Below are positions 32,601 through 38,734 of a DNA stretch of 41,743 nt, piece by piece. The translations under genes were made by a program, and so were the position numbers. Each line of letters begins with the position of its first letter. The stretch's first letter is position 1. The notes under the pieces were generated by a model. That model saw nothing but the letters and a program-made list of their open reading frames with translations, did no database searches and was not told the DNA's origin. Source of the DNA: Clostridium sp. (lineage in GTDB: Bacteria; Bacillota; Clostridia; Lachnospirales; Lachnospiraceae). Location of the stretch: the NCBI GenBank assembly GCA_016302185.1, contig JAEDOC010000002.1, positions 1 to 41,743 of the forward strand, read 5' to 3'.

Positions 32601-32816
32601 ACCAATAAGAAGATTGATATTATCATCAATACTCCGATGGACAAGAAGGGAATCGGCGACGACAGCTATATCCGTAAGGCTGCGGTAAAGGGCAAGATTC
32701 CGTACTTTACCAATATGGCAGCAGCCAAAGCAACAGTTCAGGCATTAAGGACACTGAAGAAAAATGGAAATATTGCAGTAAAATCCTTACAGGAGTTCCA
32801 CAGCGAGATTCAGTAA
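29604..32816 (+). CDS. carB: carbamoyl-phosphate synthase large subunit
   Basis: 1070 residues, the full family length. Two homologous ATP-grasp halves start with KVLIIGSGPIIIGQACEFDYSGTQ (residue 8 on) and KIMILGSGPNRIGQGIEFDYC (around 550); each has the glycine-rich lid (AYTMGGEGGGL; SYVLGGRGMEV) and an ENIDPLGVHTGDS / EHIELAGIHSGDS segment. The last 130 residues are the regulatory MGS-like domain. It makes carbamoyl phosphate for pyrimidines and arginine from bicarbonate, ATP and ammonia delivered by CarA. The carA gene is not adjacent here, and the gene has its own promoter and terminator. Confidence 0.97.
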   Translation: MRRNDIHKVLIIGSGPIIIGQACEFDYSGTQACKALRKLGYEIVLVNSNPATIMTDPETADVTYIEPLNVERLTQIIEKERPDALLPNLGGQSGLNLCSELASAGVLDKYNVKVIGVQVDAIERGEDRIEFKHTMEKLGIEMARSEVAYSVEDALAIADKLGYPVVLRPAYTMGGEGGGLVYNVEELKTVCARGLQASMVGQVLVEESILGWEELELEVVRDAKNNMITVCFIENIDPLGVHTGDSFCSAPMLTISEEVQKRLQEKSYKIVEAIQVIGGTNVQWAHDPKTDRDIVIEINPRTSRSSALASKATGFPIALVSAMLATGLTLDEIPCGKYGTLDKYVPSGDYVVIKFARWAFEKFKGAEDKLGTQMKAVGEVMSIGKTYKEALQKAIRSLERGRYGLGHAKDFDQKSKKELLSMLHTPTSERQFIMYEALRKGATVDELFDLTKIKHYFIQQMKELVEEEESLMQYKGSVPPAEVLRQAKLDGFADKYLSQILEVTEEAIRGARTEAGIVEGWEGVHVSGTQDAAYYYSSYHIEDKSPCSDNKKIMILGSGPNRIGQGIEFDYCCVHAAIALKELGFETIMVNCNPETVSTDYDTSDKLYFEPLTLEDVLSIYQKEKPLGVIAQFGGQTPLNLAADLKKYGVNILGTTPETIDMAEDRDLFRAMMDKLNIPMPESGMAVTVEDALEIAGRIGYPVMVRPSYVLGGRGMEVVHDDEALTFYMKEAVGVTPDRPILIDRFLHHATECEADAISDGENVFVPAVMEHIELAGIHSGDSACILPSRNLTKDQVDTIRDYTSRIAKEMNVVGLMNMQYAIEDGEVYVLEANPRASRTVPLVSKVCNIKMVKLATDIMTSHLTGRPSPIPELKEKKIPHYGVKMPVFPFKMFPEVDPVLGPEMRSTGEVLGMSPNVGEAIYKAQEATQTRLPKSGTVLLSVSDKDKPELIEVAMGFHECGFKLMGTGRTYDMMVAAGLPAEKIAKIDEGRPNILDKITNKKIDIIINTPMDKKGIGDDSYIRKAAVKGKIPYFTNMAAAKATVQALRTLKKNGNIAVKSLQEFHSEIQ

Positions 32817-32860
32817 CAGAAAACAGAGTAATGCAAGGCCTGAGGTAGAAGAGGCAGAAA

Positions 32861-32899
32861 AAGAGAGATCACAGTGCGGAAAGCTGTGGTCTCTTTTTA
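32861..32899. terminator. bidirectional terminator between carB and the YwaF-like gene
   Basis: AAGAGAGATCACAG (32861-32874) pairs with CTGTGGTCTCTTTT (32884-32897) around a 9-nt loop, with T runs on the 3' side of both strands. It closes carB (plus) and the convergent minus-strand gene. Confidence 0.9.
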
Positions 32900-33670
32900 T
32901 GGAATTACGTTGCGGGAAACTTTGATGTAGATTTTAAACATCAGCCAGGCGCCGAAGATGATAGCGCCAAGATATGCCAGATTGCCGATCCAGATGCCGA
33001 AATGGCGGGCAAGGATGGAAAAGACAGGCTGAGGAGTCGGCTCATAGGGGCTGATATAGAACATATCGGCACTGCCCTTTGGAATGGCAAGGACATTGAC
33101 CAGAGTGGCAATTCCACAGCAGCCTAGAAACAGGGCAGTTGCCTTCTGAAATGTGGATACAGAAGACGGAACATTTCCGGAAAAGACTGCATAAAATCCA
33201 AGGAAGATCAGCAGAATATGCCACAGGAAGGCGTGAATAGTCAGAGTCCAGTAAGGGTGCATCAGTCCATCCGGCCATACAAAGACCAGTATGGCACCGG
33301 GGAGGTTATAACTATACATAAAAGTGTATAAAACTTGCCGGGAGGATGCCGGAAGGAAGAGGAGAATCAAGCAGAAATACATGGGGAGACTGCAGAGCTG
33401 GAATGGAAAATACCACCAGTCATATGTCCCGTGACCCACAATCAGTGTCAGAAACAGCTGCTTGTAGCCTTCACTAAAGGCCAGCAGGAGACCCAGCAGG
33501 AAGAGCAGACGCAGCTGGTAATGTTCCTGCTTTCCGCGCAGCTTCCATGCCAAAAAGACGGCCAGAAAGCCGCCGATAAAGGAAAAATACAGATGAAATG
33601 CAGAATAGGGCTGCGGCTGCGTCATGCGCCAGGCGGTAAGCTTCAGCAGCCGGATAAGTAATTCAGTCAT
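32897..33670 (-). CDS. YwaF-like (TIGR02206/TMEM164-type) integral membrane protein
   Basis: 257 residues from ATG 33670 (AAGAAGG upstream), with about seven membrane helices. The arrangement WWYFPFQLCSLPMYFC in the middle, HAFLWHILLIFLGFY further on, and the C-terminal stretch resemble the YwaF family of Bacillus, for which eukaryotic TMEM164 acyltransferases are distant relatives; the Cys in QLCS and the His in LWH would be the key positions. This match is from memory of the pattern and is only moderate. The function in bacteria is not established. It is divergent from the amino-acid importer. Confidence 0.55.
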   Translation of the reverse strand: MTELLIRLLKLTAWRMTQPQPYSAFHLYFSFIGGFLAVFLAWKLRGKQEHYQLRLLFLLGLLLAFSEGYKQLFLTLIVGHGTYDWWYFPFQLCSLPMYFCLILLFLPASSRQVLYTFMYSYNLPGAILVFVWPDGLMHPYWTLTIHAFLWHILLIFLGFYAVFSGNVPSSVSTFQKATALFLGCCGIATLVNVLAIPKGSADMFYISPYEPTPQPVFSILARHFGIWIGNLAYLGAIIFGAWLMFKIYIKVSRNVIP

Positions 33671-33748
33671 GAGGCGCCTTCTTTCTTTGGTAACGTAAGT
33701 ATACTCCGGAATGGTGAATTTGCCAATAGGAAAGCAAAAAGAGAAAGG

Positions 33749-33888
33749 TTTTGCATAATAATTCATAAAAGAAGAAAAAAACACAATTAGGTCTTGATTA
33801 TTTATAAAAATGAGTTATAATGTAGTTCAGGACTTGAATTTATATTTATGCAAAAACGATGAATAAAAACAACATCGATATGCAAAAA
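33749..33888. promoter_or_regulatory. importer promoter and three TTATGCAAAA-like motifs
   Basis: TTGATT (33794-33799), 16 bp, TATAAT (33816-33821) is a good sigma-A promoter reading towards the binding-protein gene. Around it are TTTTGCATAA (33749-33758, inverted), TTATGCAAAA (33846-33855) and ATATGCAAAA (33879-33888), which may be sites for a regulator. Confidence 0.5.
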
Positions 33889-33905
33889 GAGGAGGAAACA
33901 TTATT

Positions 33906-34742
33906 ATGAAAAAACAGTTTGCAGCATTATCTATGGCTGCTATGATGGCAGCAGTATCCTTAGCAGGATGTTCATCCAAACCGGCAGAGACAGCAGCTCC
34001 GGCAACCGAGGCAGCAACCGAGGCAGCTTCTGAGGCGGCAGAGACTGAGGCAGAAGAGACAGAGGCCGCAGCAGAGAGCAAAGGCACTCTGGTAATGGCA
34101 ACTAATGCAGAGTTCCCGCCCTATGAATTCCATGACGGCGGTGAGATCGTAGGTATCGACGTTGAGATCGCTGCAGCTATCGCCAAAGAGCTGGGTATGG
34201 ATTTTGAAGTTGAGGATATCGCATTTGATTCTATTATTCCGGAAGTTCAGTCCGGTAAGGCAGATTTCGGTGCAGCCGGTATGACAGTAACGGAAGACAG
34301 AAAGCAGAGCGTAGATTTCTCTGATACTTATGCAACCGCTACTCAGGTTATCATCGTAAAAGAGGACAACACAGAGATTGGGACTCCGGATGATCTGGTT
34401 GGCAAGACCATCGGTGTACAGCTGGGAACTACCGGCGATATCTATGCAAGTGATATCGAGGATGCAACCATCGAGCAGTACAACAAGGGCTTTGAGGCTG
34501 TTCAGGCTCTGTCCCAGAATAAGATTGATGCCGTTATCATCGACGGTGAGCCGGCAAAGGTATTTGTTTCTGAGAATGAAGGCTTAAAGATTCTGGATGA
34601 GGCATTTACTACAGAGGAATATGCAATCTGCGTAAAGAAGGGCAACACCGAGCTTCTGGAAGGCATCAATACCGCAATCGCTAACTTGAAAGAGTCCGGC
34701 GAACTGCAGGAGATTGTTGACAAGTACATCACAGCAGAGTAA
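33906..34742 (+). CDS. amino-acid ABC transporter substrate-binding lipoprotein (family 3)
   Basis: 278 residues. Lipoprotein signal peptide with lipobox LAGC (Cys22), then an Ala/Glu/Thr-rich linker to about residue 58, then the SBP family 3 fold: LVMATNAEFPPYEFHDGGEIVGIDVEIA, DFGAAGMTVTEDRKQSVDFSDTY and GKTIGVQLGTTGD. Phe, Arg and Asp in these stretches form the amino-acid-binding site of polar amino-acid or cystine/glutamine importers. AGGAGG precedes the ATG. It is the first gene of a three-gene importer operon; a hairpin separates it from the permease. Substrate is uncertain. Confidence 0.93.
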   Translation: MKKQFAALSMAAMMAAVSLAGCSSKPAETAAPATEAATEAASEAAETEAEETEAAAESKGTLVMATNAEFPPYEFHDGGEIVGIDVEIAAAIAKELGMDFEVEDIAFDSIIPEVQSGKADFGAAGMTVTEDRKQSVDFSDTYATATQVIIVKEDNTEIGTPDDLVGKTIGVQLGTTGDIYASDIEDATIEQYNKGFEAVQALSQNKIDAVIIDGEPAKVFVSENEGLKILDEAFTTEEYAICVKKGNTELLEGINTAIANLKESGELQEIVDKYITAE

Positions 34743-34772
34743 TTCACAGAGAATCTGTTACCGTTAATCCTG

Positions 34773-34803
34773 TTCAGCCTATTCATTTATTGAGTAGGCT
34801 GAA
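34773..34803 (+). other. intercistronic hairpin between binding protein and permease
   Basis: TTCAGCCTATTCA pairs with TGAGTAGGCTGAA around TTTAT (stem of 13 bp with one G-T pair). TTGTCTTG follows, too poor in T for full termination. Such elements protect the upstream mRNA or cause partial termination, giving more binding protein than permease. Confidence 0.7.
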
Positions 34804-34830
34804 TTGTCTTGAATGAAGGATGTTTAAACT

Positions 34831-35523
34831 ATGTGGGAATCGTTTAAAAGCAGATTTGTCCTGAATTTTATTGCGGATGACCGCTGGAAATATATTTGGG
34901 ATGGTCTTGGAGTTACATTAAAGGTAACTCTTTTTGCCGGTCTGATCGGTATTGCCATTGGTTTTCTGGTTGCGATGGTTCGATCCACCTGCGATAAGAC
35001 AGGAAAGCTGAAACTGCTCAATTTCCTGTGCAACATTTATCTGACCGTAATTCGCGGTACGCCTGTAGTTGTTCAGCTTTTGATTATTTATTTCGTTGTA
35101 TTTGGTTCTGTCAAGATTGATAAATCACTGGTGGCGGTCCTGGCATTTGGTATCAATTCCGGCGCATATGTGGCTGAGATTTTCCGAAGCGGAATTATGT
35201 CCATCGATGCGGGCCAGTTTGAAGCAGGACGAAGTCTTGGATTTAACTATTCCCAGACCATGTGGTACATTATTATGCCGCAGGCCTTTAAGAACGTCCT
35301 TCCGGCACTGTGCAATGAGTTTATCGCACTGTTAAAGGAAACCTCCGTTGCCGGTTATATCGCACTGCAGGATCTGACCAAAGGCGGCGACATTATCCGA
35401 AGCCGTACCTATGACGCGTTTATGCCCCTGATTGCGGTGGCCCTGATTTATTTACTGCTGGTAATCGTATTTACCAAGCTGGTTCGGTTACTGGAGAGGA
35501 GGTTAAGACAGAGTGAGCGATAA
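34831..35523 (+). CDS. amino-acid ABC transporter permease (HisMQ family)
   Basis: 230 residues with about five membrane segments. GLGVTLKVTLFAGLIGIAIG and IRGTPVVVQLLIIYFVVFG are typical; the EAA loop reads FEAGRSLGFNYSQTMWYIIMPQAFKNVLPAL around residues 130-160 and contacts the ATPase. It matches the HisM/GlnP type, one gene encoding a homodimeric permease. It is followed by the ATPase gene with an 11-bp overlap. Confidence 0.94.
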   Translation: MWESFKSRFVLNFIADDRWKYIWDGLGVTLKVTLFAGLIGIAIGFLVAMVRSTCDKTGKLKLLNFLCNIYLTVIRGTPVVVQLLIIYFVVFGSVKIDKSLVAVLAFGINSGAYVAEIFRSGIMSIDAGQFEAGRSLGFNYSQTMWYIIMPQAFKNVLPALCNEFIALLKETSVAGYIALQDLTKGGDIIRSRTYDAFMPLIAVALIYLLLVIVFTKLVRLLERRLRQSER

Positions 35524-36262
35524 TCGTATGGAAGAGCCCTTGATTCAGGTAAGGGATTTAAAGAAGGCGTTTGGTGCCAATACGGTACTGGATGGCGTCA
35601 ATGTGGATATCTACCGCGGCGATGTTGTCTGTGTCATCGGTGCATCCGGTTCCGGCAAGAGTACGTTTTTACGCTGTCTGAACCGTCTGGAGGAACCGAC
35701 CTCCGGAAAGATTTATTTTGAGGGCATTGATATTACTGATAAAAAAGCGAATATTGATAAACACCGTCAGAAGATGGGCATGGTATTCCAGCAGTTTAAT
35801 CTGTTTCCCCATAAGACGGTCATGGAGAATCTGACGCTGGCACCGATCAAGCTGCAGAACAGAAAGAAGAGTGAAATTGAGGCGGAAGCTATGAAGCTTC
35901 TGGAGCGCGTGGGACTTCAGGATCGGGCAGATGCTTATCCTGGTCAGCTGTCCGGCGGACAGAAACAGCGTATTGCCATTGTCCGCGCACTTTGTATGAA
36001 ACCAGATGTGATGCTGTTTGATGAACCTACCTCTGCGCTGGATCCAGAGATGGTAGGTGAGGTGCTGAACGTAATGCGTGATCTGGCGGAAGCAAAGATG
36101 ACCATGGTGGTGGTAACCCACGAGATGGGCTTTGCCAGAGAGGTGGCTACCCGCGTTATGTTCATGGATGGCGGAAACTTCGTGGAAGAAAATGAGCCGG
36201 GAGAATTCTTTGCTCATCCGAAGAATGAAAGATTAAAGACGTTTTTGAGCAAGGTGCTGTAG
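35513..36262 (+). CDS. amino-acid ABC transporter ATP-binding protein (GlnQ/HisP type)
   Basis: 249 residues from GTG 35513, since AGGAGG lies 10 bp before it; an ATG at 35528 is too far from that site. Walker A GASGSGKST, Q-loop MVFQQFNLFPHKTV, signature LSGGQKQRIAI, Walker B MLFDEPTSALD and the H-loop THEMGFAREVA are intact. It completes the importer; a strong terminator follows. Confidence 0.96.
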   Translation: MSDNRMEEPLIQVRDLKKAFGANTVLDGVNVDIYRGDVVCVIGASGSGKSTFLRCLNRLEEPTSGKIYFEGIDITDKKANIDKHRQKMGMVFQQFNLFPHKTVMENLTLAPIKLQNRKKSEIEAEAMKLLERVGLQDRADAYPGQLSGGQKQRIAIVRALCMKPDVMLFDEPTSALDPEMVGEVLNVMRDLAEAKMTMVVVTHEMGFAREVATRVMFMDGGNFVEENEPGEFFAHPKNERLKTFLSKVL

Positions 36263-36297
36263 AACGTTTTCAATACAATAATTTATGTTATGGGCGA

Positions 36298-36350
36298 GAG
36301 AGTGTTTCGCATCTGCGATATCTGCAGAATACGAAGCGCTCTCGTTTTTT
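36298..36350 (+). terminator. intrinsic terminator of the amino-acid importer operon
   Basis: GAGAGTGTTTCG (36298-36309) pairs with CGAAGCGCTCTC (36332-36343); the 22-nt loop holds a smaller CTGC/GCAG stem. TTTTTT follows. It also marks the boundary to the recombinase/surface-protein region. Confidence 0.9.
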
Positions 36351-36357
36351 ATGTCAT

Positions 36358-37359
36358 TTACCAGGTAATAATCCGGTCCAGCAGCTCCTTTTGCTCCTGG
36401 CTGGAGCGAGTTAGGTAGATTCGGGTGGTTTCCACGCTGTCATGTCCCATCAAGTCAGCCAGAAGGGTGATATCATTAAATTTTTTCAGGAAATTTTTAG
36501 CATACCGGTGGCGGAATGAATGGGGATATACGGTATCCGGATTGATATGATACCGCTTTGCCAGTGTTTTTAGCTGCATTTCAATGGCACGGGAGGAAAT
36601 TAAGTTTCCCTGTCGGTTTAAGAAGATGAAGCCGCTCTGAATTCCCTGGCTGTGATAATAGGGGATTGCCTCTTCGCAGAGGATCCGCGGAAAATAAAGC
36701 CGGCGGATCTTTCCTCCTTTAGTATAAAGATCCAGATATCCCACGCTCAAATCTTCTATTTTAATCTGCAGCAGTTCGCTGATTCTGGCTCCGGTGCCAC
36801 CAAGAAAACGGACAACAAAATACCAGTAGAGATTTCGGTCCTGCTTTAACCGGCGCTTCAGACGTTCATAATCCCTCTGAGAAATAATATTATCCATATA
36901 ACTCTTTCGCTGTTCCTTTACCGGAAGAAGCTTATAGATTCCGTTGGAATTGGCACGGGTAAATACAGGTTCCACGTCGCCGCCATTGTGCTCTTTTTTG
37001 TCTTTTCTTCCATCGCGAAATTCTGACAGCAGAATCAGGTTCTGGATCGGAGTTTCGCTGCTTAAGATCAGACTGTCGGGAAGCTGTCCCCAGACATACA
37101 TACAGTCCAGAAAACGGTTGATTCCGCAGATCCGGGTATTTACTGTGCTGGTCTGAAAAGAGTTGATAAGGTATGTTCGATAATTTTTTAAATTATCAAT
37201 ACTCAATTCTCCATACAGAGAATAGAACAGGATAACGGATCGGGCGTAAATATTTACAGTCTTGGCTGAACATCCCTGGTGCTCCAGTGTGTTTTTAAAA
37301 TGCTCAATATAGTCTTCGGTTGTATTCAGTTCAAGTACTGGCTGCTTTGTTTTTTTCAT
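36358..37359 (-). CDS. tyrosine recombinase (integrase) 1
   Basis: 333 residues. N-terminal SAM-like/core-binding domain (about 15-100), a charged insert (about 105-150) and a catalytic domain with Arg in GGTGARISELL, Lys in the TKGGKIRRLYF hairpin, HSFRHRYA (His-x-x-Arg), GH in LMGHDSVETT and the nucleophile Tyr in TRIYLTRSS. All catalytic positions are present. GGGAGG precedes the ATG, 11 bp after the end of the second recombinase, so both form one minus-strand operon. The two share the unusual tail ending in RSS.EQ and a C-terminal Trp. There are no phage or transposon genes near, so a host DNA-inversion role is more likely than integration. Confidence 0.94.
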   Translation of the reverse strand: MKKTKQPVLELNTTEDYIEHFKNTLEHQGCSAKTVNIYARSVILFYSLYGELSIDNLKNYRTYLINSFQTSTVNTRICGINRFLDCMYVWGQLPDSLILSSETPIQNLILLSEFRDGRKDKKEHNGGDVEPVFTRANSNGIYKLLPVKEQRKSYMDNIISQRDYERLKRRLKQDRNLYWYFVVRFLGGTGARISELLQIKIEDLSVGYLDLYTKGGKIRRLYFPRILCEEAIPYYHSQGIQSGFIFLNRQGNLISSRAIEMQLKTLAKRYHINPDTVYPHSFRHRYAKNFLKKFNDITLLADLMGHDSVETTRIYLTRSSQEQKELLDRIITW

Positions 37360-37370
37360 AAGCGGCCTCC

Positions 37371-38240
37371 CTACCAGTTGACAACACGGTTCACAATTTC
37401 ATACTGTTCGGCACTGGAACGACGCAGATAGATTCGGGTGGTTTCCAGATTGGCATGACCCAGCAGGTCGGATAGCAGGGAGATATCGCTGCACTGTTCA
37501 ATAAAGCTTTTCGCAAAACGATGGCGGAAAGAATGCGGATGAACCACTTCTGGCATCAGGCCGTAAATACTCGCGATGGTTTTTAATTGGCTTCGGATTC
37601 CACCGGTGGTGATGGGACGCCCGAAACGATTCAGAAAGACAGGACCGTGCTCTTTATGAAGGTATTTTAGCCAGCGCAGCATATCCTGCTGCAGTTTTTT
37701 GGGAATATAAATGCGATGTACCTTATTTCCTTTGGAATAAACGTCCCGATAACCGGCGATGATGTCTTCTGCCTGCATCTGAACTACTTCGCTGGCACGG
37801 GCCCCGGTGGCAGCCATAAAGCGAATAAGAAAATAATAGGTATATTTTTTGTCACGGATTAAACAGGATTTTAAATACTCGTAATCTGCCTTGCTGATCA
37901 CATTGTCCAGATAGTTTTTCTGCTGGATTCGGATCATGGGCAGTCTTCCGGGATTCAGTTCGCGGAATTCAATAAAAGAATTTAAGGCCCGGATACGCAG
38001 GTTGACGGTCTGCGGCCGGTAGTGCTCCAAAAGAAACAGCTTGTACAGTTTCATATTGGAGTGTGTAATCTCTGAGAACAGAGAAAAATATTGCCGGATA
38101 GCGAAGGTGTAGGAGTGAATGGTATTGCCGGCCATATTGCGTGATGCCAGATAATCGGCAAAAGCCTCAATGAAAGCTTCCGATTCCTGAGGCAGGACTG
38201 ATGCTTCGAAGGGAATCTGCGTTGCTGAGAGTTGGTTCAT
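37371..38240 (-). CDS. tyrosine recombinase (integrase) 2
   Basis: 289 residues. Core-binding domain (about 20-100), then the catalytic domain with Arg in AATGARASEVV, Lys in YSKGNKVHRIYI, HPHSFRHRFA, LLGHANLETT and Tyr in TRIYLRRSS: a complete set. It is a paralogue of the next gene downstream, shorter because it lacks the charged insert. AGGAAGG precedes the ATG at 38240. It is the promoter-proximal gene of the pair and lies divergent from the cell-wall-binding protein, with a 494-bp AT-rich region between them. Confidence 0.94.
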   Translation of the reverse strand: MNQLSATQIPFEASVLPQESEAFIEAFADYLASRNMAGNTIHSYTFAIRQYFSLFSEITHSNMKLYKLFLLEHYRPQTVNLRIRALNSFIEFRELNPGRLPMIRIQQKNYLDNVISKADYEYLKSCLIRDKKYTYYFLIRFMAATGARASEVVQMQAEDIIAGYRDVYSKGNKVHRIYIPKKLQQDMLRWLKYLHKEHGPVFLNRFGRPITTGGIRSQLKTIASIYGLMPEVVHPHSFRHRFAKSFIEQCSDISLLSDLLGHANLETTRIYLRRSSAEQYEIVNRVVNW

Positions 38241-38386
38241 AAAAGTACCTTCCTTTCCATAGTATAGATCTCAATATACGGGAAAATGAAAGACAGCAGA
38301 GGAGTCTGCGACGCAGAAATGTCAGGATTTTCATACCACAAAAAATCAGCATTAGAGTAAATAGAATCAGCTGATTGAAAAATTAG

Positions 38387-38558
38387 TGCAATTTGGACAT
38401 GATTGTCCTTCTGCAATTTTGCCCCCCTGATGGGCAATTTGAGTAACTTGAATAAATATACAATTTCGAAGAAATGTATACACATATTGAATCAAATTGT
38501 CCATTTATACTAAGCGAAAAGTCCAGTTTCAATATAACACTTTATTCCCAAAATTGCA
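38387..38558. repeat. cluster of TGCAATTT(T)G repeats in both orientations
   Basis: Plus orientation: TGCAATTTGGACA at 38387, TGCAATTTTGCCC at 38412, GGCAATTTGAG at 38433. Minus orientation: GGACAATTTG at 38502-38493 and TGCAATTTTGGG at 38558-38547. The copies at 38412-38421 and 38549-38558 form a perfect 10-bp inverted repeat around 127 bp. Confidence 0.55.
38475..38503 (-). promoter_or_regulatory. minus-strand promoter candidate between the inverted repeats
   Basis: On the minus strand TGGACA (38503-38498), 17 bp, TATACA (38480-38475), pointing to the recombinase genes. It lies inside the segment bounded by the 10-bp inverted repeat. A second -10-like TATACT lies nearer the recombinase start (38266-38261). 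Confidence 0.4.
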
Positions 38559-38630
38559 ACACAATTTTATCAAAAAAGGAGAAAATTAAAAAAGAAAATA
38601 GAAAAAACGACTTTAAAATCGAAAATTAAC

Positions 38631-38661
38631 TTGCGATAATTTTCCTTATACGAAGTATAAT
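38631..38661 (+). promoter_or_regulatory. promoter candidate of the cell-wall-binding protein gene
   Basis: TTGCGA (38631-38636) and TATAAT (38656-38661), 19 bp apart, downstream of an A-rich stretch that could act as an UP element. The spacer is longer than ideal. Confidence 0.45.
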
Positions 38662-38734
38662 AACCCTTGTAATGCGATATTGGAATTTCGAGAAAATATC
38701 AAATTTCAAAAAGAAAAAAGGAGAGTGCATAATT

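Larger units (their letters stand above)
38241..38734. other. AT-rich 494-bp control region between recombinases and surface gene
   Basis: No gene is seen here. It holds minus- and plus-facing promoter candidates, a long imperfect palindrome (about 38428-38505, centred on GAA near 38469), the GGACA-TGAT-TGTCC dyad (38395-38408), and five copies of a TGCAATTT(T)G motif. It is a good place for recombinase binding or for a switchable promoter. A further dyad TTATAC-GAA-GTATAA (38646-38660) resembles half of a loxP arm but overlaps a -10. Confidence 0.6.

Noticed and set aside
36358..38240. Prophage or integrative element boundary
   Set aside because: No tRNA gene, excisionase, relaxase or phage gene lies near; the recombinases sit beside surface genes.
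38646..38660. loxP-like TATACGAAGTATA
   Set aside because: The centre is 3 bp, not 8, the arms are short and it overlaps a -10 hexamer; the resemblance is probably chance.
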